From: Caballeronia sp. LZ062
Lineage (GTDB): Bacteria; Pseudomonadota; Gammaproteobacteria; Burkholderiales; Burkholderiaceae
DNA length: 64,000 nt
Assembly: GCF_031450785.1 (NCBI RefSeq)
Contig: NZ_JARTWB010000001.1
Location: 62,001-126,000 of the forward strand
Direction of reading: 5' to 3'
In this document: positions 36,537 through 45,768 of the stretch, piece after piece
How the letters are laid out: every line of letters starts with the position of its first letter
How positions within the stretch are numbered: position 1 is the first letter of the stretch
Translations under genes and position numbers: made by a program
The notes under the pieces: generated by a model
Databases searched by the model: none
What the model was told of the DNA's origin: nothing
The model's input: only the letters and a program-made list of their open reading frames with translations

Positions 36537-36631
36537 CTTTCGTTTTCCTGATGCGGGCATCGTTTCTGCTGTCCATGTGCGCCTGCCGCTCGTCGATTCC
36601 GGGATCGGGCGGCCATCAAGGAGAACACACC

Positions 36632-37510
36632 ATGGCAGATACGCAGGACGGCTCGCGAGAGGGCGGTTCCGCAGGCGCGGAGTCCCCGAACCTCGACGAT
36701 ACTCAACGGGAGCAGGCGGCCAAGCATTCCACGCCGCATGCGCTCGTGATCCACGAGATCGTGCGGGAGGAGGGCGAGGCCGCGATGGAGCGGACCTTCG
36801 CCGCGTTGACGTGGTCCGCGCTGGCCGCCGGGCTCTCGATGGGCTTCTCGTTTCTCGTGCAGGCGATACTGGAAAGCGCGGTGCCGGAGACGCACTGGAG
36901 CAGCCTTATCACGAGCCTCGGCTATACCATCGGCTTCGTGTTCGTCATTCTCGGACGGCAGCAGTTGTTCACCGAAAGCACGCTGACGGCGGTGTTGCCC
37001 GTCCTCACGCGCCGCGACATGAAGACGGTCGCCAAGACTCTGCGCCTGTGGGTGATCGTGCTGGTGTTCAATCTGATCGGCACGGCGATTTTCGCGAGCC
37101 TGCTGCAGCTTCCCGGCGTGTTCTCGCCGGAGGTCACCGAGGCGCTTGCCAAGGTCGCGAAGGCGCCGTTCTCCGGCAGCTTCGGCGTGACGGTCGCACG
37201 GGCGCTTTTTGCCGGCTGGCTGATCGCGCTGATGGTCTGGCTTCTGCCGAGCGCGCGGTCGGCGCGTCTGCTCACGATCCTGCTCGTCACCTACACCATC
37301 GCGGTCGCGAAGCTCTCGCACGTGATCGCGGGGTCGGCCGAAGCAGCCTACGCGGTGTTGTCGGGCGCGGCGAGCCTGTCCGACTACTTCCTCGTGTTCC
37401 TCGTGCCGACGCTCATCGGCAATATCCTCGGCGGCGTGTCGCTCGTGGCGATCGTCAATCACGCGGCCATCGCGCCGGAAATCAACGGCACGCCGCAGAA
37501 CGCGGACTGA
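36632..37510 (+). CDS. Formate/nitrite transporter family protein
   Basis: The 292-aa protein has a polar N-terminal extension of about 60 residues (MADTQDGSREGG...), then six helices of the FNT fold: SALAAGLSMGFSFLVQ, FVFVILGRQQLFTEST, GVTVARALFAGWLIALMVWLL and IGNILGGVSLVAIVNH. Ordinary FNT channels lack the long acidic extension. AAGGAGAA precedes the ATG. The anion is not known. Confidence 0.85.
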   Translation: MADTQDGSREGGSAGAESPNLDDTQREQAAKHSTPHALVIHEIVREEGEAAMERTFAALTWSALAAGLSMGFSFLVQAILESAVPETHWSSLITSLGYTIGFVFVILGRQQLFTESTLTAVLPVLTRRDMKTVAKTLRLWVIVLVFNLIGTAIFASLLQLPGVFSPEVTEALAKVAKAPFSGSFGVTVARALFAGWLIALMVWLLPSARSARLLTILLVTYTIAVAKLSHVIAGSAEAAYAVLSGAASLSDYFLVFLVPTLIGNILGGVSLVAIVNHAAIAPEINGTPQNAD

Positions 37511-37556
37511 GCGCCGCATTCATCGCGACGTCAGCCCGCCATCAGCGCGGCGCGGG

Positions 37557-37862
37557 TTATTTGTTGTTGCCCGCGCCCGTGCCGTACAGACCGTTGTTGA
37601 AGCCGCCGGCGCCGTTCGTCGAGTGTTCCTTGCCGACGGTCGGCCCGCGCGATTTGCCCGCGGAGTCCTTCGATTGCTGCTTCTGCGTCTCGTGCACGGC
37701 GACGCCGGACGGATTGGCGCGCGACGTGGAATCGGACGTGCGGTTTTCCTGCTGATCGGAGCCTTCGGGCTTTGTGATCTGCGCGCTGGCGCAAGTGGCA
37801 AAGAAGCTGGCGGCAAGCCCCGCGATCAGCGTGGCGGCGGTTCGATTGCGTAATGCGGACAT
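37557..37862 (-). CDS. Small secreted protein, 101 aa, unknown
   Basis: MSALRNRTAATLIAGLAASFFATCASAQ is a signal peptide with cleavage at ASA-Q. The mature part is polar and low in complexity (KPEGSDQQENRTSD, KQQSKDSAGKSR, GAGGFNNGLYGTGAGNNK). GGAGACCTC lies upstream of ATG 37862. The glycine/asparagine-rich tail recalls small exported Burkholderia proteins; no function can be given. Confidence 0.7.
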   Translation of the reverse strand: MSALRNRTAATLIAGLAASFFATCASAQITKPEGSDQQENRTSDSTSRANPSGVAVHETQKQQSKDSAGKSRGPTVGKEHSTNGAGGFNNGLYGTGAGNNK

Positions 37863-38004
37863 GAGGTCTCCATGCAGTTCGTGAGCACGAAGCCGAGCAC
37901 AAACGATGCCTGACGACAGCCTCTGCAAGATCGGGATTGCCCGCTGCGACACACCGTGCGAGCGATCGATGTCGCGCGCGTGGCGCGAGTGGCGAAAGCG
38001 GCGG

Positions 38005-38310
38005 TCAGGCCGCTTTCGCCCATAGCCTGTTGGTCGACCTTTTGCGGCTGCCGCCGTCGCGAGGATTGCTCTGGACCGCGTCGAGCGCCACGCGCAGGGC
38101 TTCGATGCGCTGCTTCTGCGCCGGCACGAGCGCGTAGCCGCTCACGACCGCTGTGAGGCGTTCGCGCCAGTATTCGACGTTGAGCGTGCCCGACGACTGG
38201 TTGTTCATCGTGCGAAGCTGCGCGACCGCGCGTTCAATGTGCTGCAGTTCAATGTCCGCCATCGCCGAGGGCAGCAGGCTGCCCTTGGTCTCGCCTTTCT
38301 TCTTCTTCAT
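38005..38310 (-). CDS. Small helical protein, 101 aa, unknown
   Basis: Starts MKKKKGETKGSLLPS, then an amphipathic helical body (MADIELQHIERAVAQLRTMN, LNVEYWRERLTAVVSGYALVPAQKQRIEALRVALDAV) and a basic tail (GSRKRSTNRLW). No known domain is recognised. ATG 38310 is chosen for the basic start; 24 further codons are open upstream without protein-like content. Confidence 0.65.
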   Translation of the reverse strand: MKKKKGETKGSLLPSAMADIELQHIERAVAQLRTMNNQSSGTLNVEYWRERLTAVVSGYALVPAQKQRIEALRVALDAVQSNPRDGGSRKRSTNRLWAKAA

Positions 38311-38621
38311 TGTTGGTCTTCCTCTCAGCCGCGCCGCGCAACGCTGTATCGACGTTTCGCGCCCCACGGGCACCCCGTTCACCCGCGCGCTTTCTGTCGA
38401 AACGTCGCGGGCGGCCCTTGCTCATTTTCTGAATTGTTCGTCGTGACCGGTTGGCAGCATTCGCGGTATTGCGTCCGCGGCTGTCAACGGTACGACCGTT
38501 AGCAAAAATGTACTTAACGGCGGCATGATGCCTCCGTCTGTCATCGCACATTCTCGAAGGGGCTGGCGCGTCTTTCGATGCTGCGGCGCGCCACGGGGAG
38601 GTCGAATTGCAGGCGGCGCGG
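38311..38621. other. Intergenic, no gene seen
   Basis: Lies between two small unknown genes on the minus strand. Somewhat AT-richer near 38480-38530, which would fit a promoter for the gene at 38310. No convincing frame. Confidence 0.45.
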
Positions 38622-38912
38622 CTAGTCCGCGTCGCCGGAAGGAGACTTTTCCGCGCGCTTTCCGCTGCGTCCGATCTGCGCTTCCATTGCTTCGTCGAGC
38701 TTGCTGGCCTTGCGCGGCTTCGCCGGTTCGCGCGCGTTGACGAACGCGATGAAGTCGTCCATCGGCCGCGGGTCGCACAGCTTTTTCGAGCCTTCGGCTC
38801 CGCGCTCGACCAGATAGAAGTAGCCGCCGGGCATGCTCACGGCCGCGTAATGCGGATTGCCGCTGCGCGTCTTGAGCCGTTCGACGGCGCTGATGGCTCG
38901 TGTCGAGCGCAT
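38622..38912 (-). CDS. Small protein of unknown function, 96 aa
   Basis: No known family. A short helix (TRAISAVERLKTR) is followed by a strand-rich part (HYAAVSMPGGYFYLVERGAEG) and DDFIAFVNAREPAKPRK, then a charged tail. Composition looks coding. It sits 18 bp after the lipoprotein gene on the same strand, so both may be on one transcript. Confidence 0.6.
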   Translation of the reverse strand: MRSTRAISAVERLKTRSGNPHYAAVSMPGGYFYLVERGAEGSKKLCDPRPMDDFIAFVNAREPAKPRKASKLDEAMEAQIGRSGKRAEKSPSGDAD

Positions 38913-38930
38913 GATGTCAGGCTCGGCCGG

Positions 38931-39263
38931 TCAGGGCGCGCACTTCTTGCCCGCGCCTTCGATCCACATGTTCGACACATGGCGCTCGCCGGGGTAGAAG
39001 CGGTAGGTGGTCTCGCCGTTGTCGAAGCGGACCTTGACGACGTTCGAGTCGCCGAACTCCAGCATCGTGCCTTGCGGAATCGGCGTTTGCTTGTAGGTGG
39101 CGTTGTGCTTCTTCGCTTCGTCGGTGATGCATTGCACGATGCTTGCCACTTCGTTGTGCGTGGACGCGGCCTCGACTTCAGGCTGGCCGGCGTCTTCGTT
39201 ATGAAAGCGGCCGCAAGCGGCGATGAGCAGGGGCAGCGCGAGGGCCGCGGCGAGTTTCTTCAT
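38931..39263 (-). CDS. Small lipoprotein, 110 aa
   Basis: MKKLAAALALPLLIAAC is a lipoprotein signal peptide with a lipobox (L-I-A-A-C), so Cys17 would be lipidated. The mature domain has two further cysteines (IVQC and KKCAP) that could pair, and strands such as DSNVVKVRFDNGETTYRFYPGE. Function unknown. ATG 39263 is chosen for the signal; an in-frame start at 39302 would bury it. Confidence 0.75.
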   Translation of the reverse strand: MKKLAAALALPLLIAACGRFHNEDAGQPEVEAASTHNEVASIVQCITDEAKKHNATYKQTPIPQGTMLEFGDSNVVKVRFDNGETTYRFYPGERHVSNMWIEGAGKKCAP

Positions 39264-39394
39264 GATCTTCCCGGTTTGAGGGTGTGGATTCGAGCGCTCC
39301 ATTAGAGCACAGCGTCTTTACAGTCCGGCGCAGTGTCGATGGCAGCAACCTCCGCGCCCGCACGCGCTTCGCATGTCCCGGCGCAGCGCCTCGC

Positions 39395-41101
39395 TTACGC
39401 GTCCGGCGGCACGCCGAGCAGCGGCAGGGTGCCCCCGACGATGCCGGAGAACACCGGCCCGGCGACGGTCCCGCCGTAGTACGCGCCGCCCGACGGCTCG
39501 TCGATCATCACGGCGACGATCACGCGCGGATCGCTCATCGGCGCGATCCCGACGAACGACGCGCGATACTTGTTCGCCGCATACGCGCGCCCGATCTGCT
39601 TGCGCGCGGTGCCGGTCTTGCCGCCGACACGATAGCCAGCGACGGCGGCGGCGCGTCCGGTGCCGTCCGAACCTGTCGCCGCTTCGAGCATGTCGCGCAC
39701 GGCGGCGGCCGTCGCGGGCTGCACGACCGGCGTGCTCGCGCGGCGCTTCTCGCCCTGGATCAGCGTGGCGGCGTGAAAGCGCCCGTCGCCGGCATACGCC
39801 GTGTAGATCTGCGCGATCTGCAAGAGCGAGAGCGACAGCCCGTAGCCGTAGGCCATCGTCGCCTGTTCGATGGGCTTCCAGCGTTCCGGCGCGCGCAGCC
39901 TACCGGTGGCGGCGCCCGGAAACGTCAGATCCGGCGCCTGACCGATGCCGTAGTCGCGGTACGTGTCCCAGATGGTCCGCGCGGGAATCTTCAGCGCGAG
40001 CTTCGTCAGCGCGACGTTGCTCGACATCTGCACGGCCTCGGCCACCGTGATGACGCCGTGATTCGACGTGTCGTGAATCACGTTCGGACCGATTTTCAGC
40101 GTGCCGGGATTCGTGTCGATGCGCGTATCCGGCCGCACGTGACCGAGGTCGATGGCGAGCGCGGCGACGAGCGGCTTGATGGTCGAGCCGGGCTCGAAGG
40201 TATCGGTGAGCGCACGATTGCGAAGCTGCTCGCCCGTGAGACGGTGGCGGTCGTTGGGATCGAAGCTCGGATAATTCGCGAGCGCCAGCACTTCGCCATT
40301 CTTTGCGTCCAGCACGACGACGCTGCCGGCGCGCGCCCGATGCTTCGCGACAGCCGCTTTCAGTTGCGCATGTGCGAGTTGCTGGATGCGCCGGTCGATC
40401 GTCAGGTGAATCGTCTCGCCGTTTTGCGGCATCTCCGTCTCGCCAATCTGCGATACCACGCGCCCCAGCCGGTCGCGGATCACTTCGCGCTGACCGGCGG
40501 CACCCGCGAGCCGCGCGTCGGCGGCCAGCTCGACGCCTTCCTGACCGCGATCCTCGTTATCCGTGAAGCCGACGACATGCGCCGCCGATTCGCCTTCGGG
40601 ATAGAAGCGTTTCGTGTCCGGCACGAGCGTGATGCCCGCGCGACCCACTTCGGCGATGCGCTCGGCCGTCTCTGCGTCCACCTGGCGCTTGAGCAGCACG
40701 AAGCGGCGATCCGTCGCGATGCGGCGCGTGAGTTCGCTTGCCGGCACGTCCAGCCATTTGGCGAGGTCGTCGGCGCGCGCGGCATCCAGGAGCTTGGGAT
40801 TGGCCCAGACTTCGTAGGTGGCGAGGCTCACCGCGAGCATCGCGCCGTGCCGGTCGACGATGCGGCCGCGCGTCGCTTCGAGCGCCAGCGTTCGCTGATA
40901 GCGCTTCTGTCCTTCGCCGATGTAGAACGCGTGATCGACGACTTGCACCCAGAGCGCGCGCCCGGCGAGCGCGAGAAACGCGGCGGTCAAGCCGGCAACG
41001 ACGAACGTGGAACGCCACGCCGGCAGCCGTTGCGCGAGCATGGCGCTGCGGTGATGCGTGTGGAATTCGCGGCCGCCGCGGGTCTTCTTGCTGTTGATCA
41101 T
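39395..41101 (-). CDS. FtsI/PBP3-like peptidoglycan transpeptidase (class B PBP)
   Basis: The 568-aa protein has one N-terminal transmembrane helix (about 31-50), a PBP dimerisation domain, and a transpeptidase domain with active-site Ser306 in GSTIKP, SxN at 360-362 (SSN) and KTG at 495-497. It lacks a glycosyltransferase domain. It is not among division-cluster (dcw) genes, so it is likely an additional FtsI paralogue rather than the essential copy. The arylamine N-acetyltransferase gene ends 12 bp before its start, suggesting cotranscription. Confidence 0.88.
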   Translation of the reverse strand: MINSKKTRGGREFHTHHRSAMLAQRLPAWRSTFVVAGLTAAFLALAGRALWVQVVDHAFYIGEGQKRYQRTLALEATRGRIVDRHGAMLAVSLATYEVWANPKLLDAARADDLAKWLDVPASELTRRIATDRRFVLLKRQVDAETAERIAEVGRAGITLVPDTKRFYPEGESAAHVVGFTDNEDRGQEGVELAADARLAGAAGQREVIRDRLGRVVSQIGETEMPQNGETIHLTIDRRIQQLAHAQLKAAVAKHRARAGSVVVLDAKNGEVLALANYPSFDPNDRHRLTGEQLRNRALTDTFEPGSTIKPLVAALAIDLGHVRPDTRIDTNPGTLKIGPNVIHDTSNHGVITVAEAVQMSSNVALTKLALKIPARTIWDTYRDYGIGQAPDLTFPGAATGRLRAPERWKPIEQATMAYGYGLSLSLLQIAQIYTAYAGDGRFHAATLIQGEKRRASTPVVQPATAAAVRDMLEAATGSDGTGRAAAVAGYRVGGKTGTARKQIGRAYAANKYRASFVGIAPMSDPRVIVAVMIDEPSGGAYYGGTVAGPVFSGIVGGTLPLLGVPPDA

Positions 41102-41113
41102 CGGCGGGATGCG

Positions 41114-41989
41114 TCAGGCGGGATTCGACTGCGCGAGCCGCGCGAGCGCCGCGTCGAGATCCGACGGAGCAATCGTGCCGTCGGCATCGGGCAGACGAAT
41201 GCCGATGTCCTCGCTCAACACTTGCCGAAGCGCTTCGACGCTTTCGAGTTCGCGGTGCGTGGTGCCGGCGCGCTCGTCGTGCAGGGACAAGCGCAGGTTG
41301 TAGAGGCCGTAGCGGCGTCCCGGCGCGAGCCGCGCGACCAGCAGGTTATGCACGAAGATGGACTGCGGATAAGTCGAGACGAAGTAGTTCGACATCTCGT
41401 AGTCGATGTCGTATTGCGGATCGAGATTGAAGCGGTAGAGGGCCGTCCACGTTCCGTCGATGAGCGCTTCCATTCGATAGTTCGGCAGGCCCGCGTCCCA
41501 GTCGATGCGCTGCAGCCTGAAGGCGCCATGCGGCGTGATCTGCTCGAGCCCCGCCTGAAGCGCGAGCGGCGCGGAAAGCGTCATGCCGCCGAAGCCGACA
41601 TCGACGGCGAACGCGCCTTCGTCCAGTTCCACGACGAGCAGCATGTGCGAGCGCGGCGGCATGACCGACGCATCGCGGCCCCACAGCACGCGGCCCGCGT
41701 AGCTTTTCACGCGAAAACCCAGTGCTTCGAGTACGCTGCGGAAAAGCAGGTTGTGTTCGTAGCAGTAACCGCCGCGCCGGTTCATGACGAGCTTGCGCTG
41801 AATCGACTCGATATCGATACGCACCGGCCTCCCGAGCAGCACGTCGAGATTCTCGAACGGTATCGCCTGTGGATGCAGCAAGTGCAGCGCGCGCAGCGTG
41901 TCGAGCGTGGGCGCGGGCCGCTCGCCGCCGCTGAAACCGATGCGTGCGAGATAGGCGGGCAGGTCAATGAGCGTGTCGTGTGAAGTCAT
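41114..41989 (-). CDS. nat: Arylamine N-acetyltransferase
   Basis: The 291-aa protein has the NAT catalytic triad: Cys76 in RRGGYCYEHN, His115 in PRSHMLLVV and Asp130 in FAVDVGFGG. It acetylates arylamines and hydrazines from acetyl-CoA by a ping-pong mechanism. ATG 41989 (MTSHDTLID) is chosen since the family usually starts about here; an open frame extends 19 codons further. It is divergent from zwf. Confidence 0.92.
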   Translation of the reverse strand: MTSHDTLIDLPAYLARIGFSGGERPAPTLDTLRALHLLHPQAIPFENLDVLLGRPVRIDIESIQRKLVMNRRGGYCYEHNLLFRSVLEALGFRVKSYAGRVLWGRDASVMPPRSHMLLVVELDEGAFAVDVGFGGMTLSAPLALQAGLEQITPHGAFRLQRIDWDAGLPNYRMEALIDGTWTALYRFNLDPQYDIDYEMSNYFVSTYPQSIFVHNLLVARLAPGRRYGLYNLRLSLHDERAGTTHRELESVEALRQVLSEDIGIRLPDADGTIAPSDLDAALARLAQSNPA

Positions 41990-42163
41990 GTGGAGTGGGC
42001 TGGGTGCCGCGAAGTGCCGCGAACATTCTACGACACGGGAAGCCAAAAATTACAACTAGCCTACGAACAACGCAATACGCCGTAAGAAGCGATGCGCGAT
42101 TGAACTGTGCCGCATCGCCGAGGGTCTTTCCAGTTTCGCTCAACGGATGAGGACACCCACGTC

Positions 42164-43720
42164 ATGCCGAACGATTCAGACAATAGCAGCCAGGCAAGTG
42201 CTTCGAACCCGTCTTCGGCGTCACCCGAAGCCAAGCGCCGCGCGCCTGCGTGCACGCTCGTGATCTTCGGCGCAGGCGGCGATCTCACGCGGCGGCTCTT
42301 GATGCCCGCGCTCTACAACCTGTCCGCTGACGGTCTGCTCGACGACGACATGCAGATCATCGGCGTCAATCACGGCGAGCGCGAAACGTCCGAGTGGCGC
42401 GACGAGCTGACCGAATCGCTGCGCAAGTTCGCCGCCGACAAGGCCAGCACGTTCCATACGTCGAAGCTCGACGAGGACGCGTGGAATCGCGTCGCGAACA
42501 AGCTCGAATACTTCGCGGGCGAGTTCGACAACGAAGAAACCTTCGCGCGGCTCAAGGAGCGCCTCGGCCAGTCGAAGAGCGGCAATGTCGTGTTCTATCT
42601 CGCCGTGAGCGCGCGGTTCTTTGCGCCGATCGCGGAACATCTCGGGCGCGCCGGGCTGCTCGAAGAGAAAGACGGCGCGTTCAGGCGGCTCGTCATCGAG
42701 AAGCCGTTCGGCACCGACCTCGCGTCGGCGCAGGCGCTCAACCGCTGCATTCTCGCCTACGCGCAGGAATCGCAGATTTATCGCATCGACCACTTTCTCG
42801 GCAAGGACACGGTGCAGAGCATTCTCGCGGTGCGCTTCGCCAACGCCATGTTCGAGCCGGTCTGGCGGCGCGAATATATCGACCACGTGCAGATCACGGC
42901 GTCCGAGACCATCGGCGTGGAAGGGCGCGGCAGCTTCTACGAGCAGACGGGCGCGTTCCGCGACATGGTGCCGAATCATCTGTTTCAGCTGCTCGGCATG
43001 GTGGCGATGGAACCGCCTAATTCCTTCGACGCCGAAAGCGTGCGCGACAAGAAAGCCGAAGTCTTCGACGCGATGAAGCCGCTTTCTCCGCGCGACGTGG
43101 TGTTCGGGCAATATGAAGCGGGCGCGGCGGGCCCGGGCTATCGCGAAGAGCCGGGCGTGGCGAAAGACAGTCGCACGGAGACGTACGCGGCGGCGCGCGT
43201 CTATGTCGAGAACTGGCGCTGGGCGGGCGTGCCGTTCTATTTGCGCACCGGCAAGCGGCTGGCCGAACGCCGCACGGAAATTTCGGTGCAACTGAAGGCG
43301 GTGCCGTTCCGGCTGTTCCGCGATACGCCCGTCGATGCCCTCACGCCGAACGTCTACACGTTGCGCATCGATCCGGCGCACGGCACTTCGTTCGATTTCA
43401 ACGTCAAGGTGCCGGGCCCCGTGATGCAGGTCGGCGCGGTGCGCTCGGCGTTCGACTACGGCGATTTCTTCGCCGAACGCGCGAACGTCGGCTACGAGAC
43501 GCTGCTCTACGACTGCATGCTCGGCGACGAAACGCTCTTTCAGCGTGCCGACAGCATCGAGACGGCATGGGCGGTGGTGGATAGCGTGCTGCATCCGGAC
43601 GGCGACTTGCCCGTGCATGGCTACGCGGCGGGCAGCGACGGACCGCAGGAAGCGGATCGCCTTTTGGCCGAGGATGGCCGCACGTGGCGTCCGCTGACCG
43701 ATAACCGCAAGAAGAACTGA
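42164..43720 (+). CDS. zwf: Glucose-6-phosphate 1-dehydrogenase
   Basis: The 518-aa protein has FGAGGDLTRRLLMPALYNL (NADP-binding), VIEKPFGTDLASA, and the active-site RIDHFLGKD with the His that takes the proton. It oxidises glucose-6-phosphate and feeds the Entner-Doudoroff and pentose phosphate routes. An N-terminal polar extension of about 25 residues (SDNSSQASASNPSSAS) precedes the Rossmann fold. The next gene, a glucose kinase, starts 18 bp downstream. Confidence 0.95.
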   Translation: MPNDSDNSSQASASNPSSASPEAKRRAPACTLVIFGAGGDLTRRLLMPALYNLSADGLLDDDMQIIGVNHGERETSEWRDELTESLRKFAADKASTFHTSKLDEDAWNRVANKLEYFAGEFDNEETFARLKERLGQSKSGNVVFYLAVSARFFAPIAEHLGRAGLLEEKDGAFRRLVIEKPFGTDLASAQALNRCILAYAQESQIYRIDHFLGKDTVQSILAVRFANAMFEPVWRREYIDHVQITASETIGVEGRGSFYEQTGAFRDMVPNHLFQLLGMVAMEPPNSFDAESVRDKKAEVFDAMKPLSPRDVVFGQYEAGAAGPGYREEPGVAKDSRTETYAAARVYVENWRWAGVPFYLRTGKRLAERRTEISVQLKAVPFRLFRDTPVDALTPNVYTLRIDPAHGTSFDFNVKVPGPVMQVGAVRSAFDYGDFFAERANVGYETLLYDCMLGDETLFQRADSIETAWAVVDSVLHPDGDLPVHGYAAGSDGPQEADRLLAEDGRTWRPLTDNRKKN

Positions 43721-43738
43721 CACCCCGGGACACCAACA

Positions 43739-44572
43739 ATGACAAGCGTGAGCACGGAAACCAGAACGAAGCAAAGAAAACGCGTGACCACCGCGAAGGG
43801 CGCGGTGAAGGCGGATCGCATACTCGCCATCGACATCGGCGGGACGGGGTTGAAGGCTGCGGTGCTGTCCGAAGACGGCGAGATGAAGACCGAACGGCTG
43901 CGCGTGCCGACGCCCAAGCCCGCGACGCCCGACGCGGTCGTCGATGCGATCATCTCGCTCGTGCAGCCGGCGCTCGCGGAGCCGCCGACGCATATTTCCA
44001 TCGGCTTTCCGGGCGTCGTGCGCGATAACGTCGTGCTGACCGCGCCGAATCTCGGCAACAAATACTGGCAGCGCGTGCCGCTCGCGGACATGATCTCGCA
44101 GCGTCTCGGCGGCATGCCCGCGCGCATGATCAACGATGCCGAAATGCAGGGGCTCGCGGCCATACAAGGGCACGGTATTGAGTTCGTGCTGACGCTCGGC
44201 ACGGGCGCTGGAACCGCGCTCTTTCGCGACGGCGAACTGATGCCGCATCTGGAACTCGCGCATCACCCGGTGTCGAAGAGCCGTACCTACGACGAATACA
44301 TCGGCAACGCGGCGCGCGAGAAGGCCGGCAGCAAGCGCTGGAACCGGCGCGTCGAAAAGGTGATCGCCATTCTCGACACGCTCGTCAACTACGACAAGCT
44401 GTGGATCGGCGGCGGCAACGCCGCGCACCTGAATTTCGAGCTGCCGCCGAACGTGGCGGTCGTATCGAACGCGGCGGGCATCGAGGGCGGCGCGAAGCTG
44501 TGGCATCCGCGCTCCGTTCGCGAGACTCGCCAACTCTCCGACTTCAATCAGCGCGAAGGAGCGCCTACATGA
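43739..44572 (+). CDS. ppgK: Polyphosphate glucokinase-type ROK kinase
   Basis: The 277-aa ROK protein shows ILAIDIGGTGLKAA for ATP/phosphate binding, SIGFPGVVRDNVVL, and TLGTGAGTALF. It lacks the zinc-binding cysteine cluster of ROK repressors. The sequence between SKSRTYDEYIGNAAR and VEKVIAIL resembles polyphosphate-using glucokinases. It would make glucose-6-phosphate for the zwf product encoded just upstream. A basic N-terminus (TKQRKRVTTAKGAVK) is unusual and may help bind polyanion. Confidence 0.8.
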   Translation: MTSVSTETRTKQRKRVTTAKGAVKADRILAIDIGGTGLKAAVLSEDGEMKTERLRVPTPKPATPDAVVDAIISLVQPALAEPPTHISIGFPGVVRDNVVLTAPNLGNKYWQRVPLADMISQRLGGMPARMINDAEMQGLAAIQGHGIEFVLTLGTGAGTALFRDGELMPHLELAHHPVSKSRTYDEYIGNAAREKAGSKRWNRRVEKVIAILDTLVNYDKLWIGGGNAAHLNFELPPNVAVVSNAAGIEGGAKLWHPRSVRETRQLSDFNQREGAPT

Positions 44573-45450
44573 ATGCCAATGGCCAATTCGGTTTGCACAG
44601 CGTGAACGGCGACGGCGCCGCCGCGCTCGAAGCGCTCGCGCAGGTGCAGCTCGTCGTCTCGGACTGCGACGGCACGCTGCTCCACACCGACAAGTCGATC
44701 AGCGAGGCCGCGAAAGAGGCGGTGCGGCGTCTGCGGCAAGCGGGCGTCGAGTTCACGGTCGCGAGCAGTCGGCCCGGCGCGGGTATGCGCTATATCGTGG
44801 AGACGCTCGGCGTCGACATGCCGTATGCGTCGTATAACGGCGGCAATCTCGTTCAGCCGGGCACGTGGGAAGTGCTCGCCGCGCACAAGCTGCCGCGCGA
44901 CGCGGTACAGACGTCGCTGGAAGCGCTCGCGTCCGCGGGCGTGGATGCGTGGGTGTTCGTCGGCGACGTGTGGTATCTGACCAATCCCGACGGCGCGTAT
45001 GTGCCGCGCGAACGGCGCACGGTCGGCTACGACGGCGTGCTGGTGCAGCGTTTCGACGATGTGGATCTGGATGCCGTCGACAAGATCGTCGGCTCGACGG
45101 CGGATGCGCCGCTGCTCGAACGCGTCGAAGCGCAGCTGCAGACGCAGCTCGAAGGGCGCGCGAACGCGGCGCGCTCGCAGAGCTATTACCTCGACATCAC
45201 GCATCTGCTCGCGAACAAGGGCGACGTGGTGCGCGAACTCGCGAAGCGCAAGAACGTGCCGCTCGAGCGCGTGGCCGTGCTCGGCGACATGAGTAACGAT
45301 ATCGCGATGTTCGAGATTGCAGGGCTATCGATTGCGATGGGGCAGGCGTCTGAGACGGTGCAACGACGCGCGAGCCTCGTCTCGTCGACGAACGACGAGG
45401 ACGGCTTCGCGGTGGGGATCAATGCGCTCTTGTCGGCGCGTGGGTTGTAG
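44569..45450 (+). CDS. Cof-type HAD phosphatase
   Basis: The 293-aa protein belongs to the haloacid dehalogenase family, Cof subtype: nucleophile Asp in VVSDCDGTLLHTD, SRPGAGM, and the C-terminal GDMSNDIAMF with metal-binding Asp. A large C2B cap lies between. It overlaps the glucokinase gene by ATGA, so all three genes (zwf, ppgK, this one) probably form one operon. A sugar-phosphate substrate is likely but unproven. Confidence 0.87.
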   Translation: MNANGQFGLHSVNGDGAAALEALAQVQLVVSDCDGTLLHTDKSISEAAKEAVRRLRQAGVEFTVASSRPGAGMRYIVETLGVDMPYASYNGGNLVQPGTWEVLAAHKLPRDAVQTSLEALASAGVDAWVFVGDVWYLTNPDGAYVPRERRTVGYDGVLVQRFDDVDLDAVDKIVGSTADAPLLERVEAQLQTQLEGRANAARSQSYYLDITHLLANKGDVVRELAKRKNVPLERVAVLGDMSNDIAMFEIAGLSIAMGQASETVQRRASLVSSTNDEDGFAVGINALLSARGL

Positions 45451-45498
45451 CGTACTTCGGGCGAACGCCGGCCGGCCTCGGCTGGCGTGCCGGACGGC

Positions 45499-45768
45499 TT
45501 AACGCCGGCGCATCGGGGCGCGGGCCGCGCCGCCGCCGCTCGCGCGTTCGTCCTTGTGACGGAAGTTGATGCGGCCTTTGGTCATGTCGTAGACCGACAT
45601 TTCCAGCGTCACGCGGTCGCCCGCCAGAATGCGGATGTGGTTCTTGCGCATGCGGCCCGAGGCATAAGCGCCGACAACGACGCCGTTGTCCAGCGTCACG
45701 CGATAGCGGCTGTCGGGAAGCACTTCGTCAACGATACCGTCGAGTTCGATCAGTTCTTCTTTCGCCAT
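45499..45768 (-). CDS. infA: Translation initiation factor IF-1, extra copy
   Basis: The 89-aa protein is an S1-fold IF-1: [37 protein letters not shown] and [11 protein letters not shown]-1 is normally about 72 residues; this one has an extra basic tail of about 15 ([14 protein letters not shown]). It is not beside ribosomal-protein genes, so it is probably the second infA copy known in Burkholderia. AGGAGC stands upstream. Confidence 0.9.
   Translation of the reverse strand: MAKEELIELDGIVDEVLPDSRYRVTLDNGVVVGAYASGRMRKNHIRILAGDRVTLEMSVYDMTKGRINFRHKDERASGGGAARAPMRRR

Noticed and set aside
39284..41983. 899-residue open frame on the plus strand opposite the PBP and NAT genes
   Set aside because: Arg- and Ala-rich translation without domains, exactly antisense to two well-supported genes. 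Long empty antisense frames are expected at this GC.
42221..44533. 770-residue minus-strand frame opposite zwf and ppgK
   Set aside because: Low-complexity His/Arg/Asp translation without start context or domain; both opposite genes are certain.
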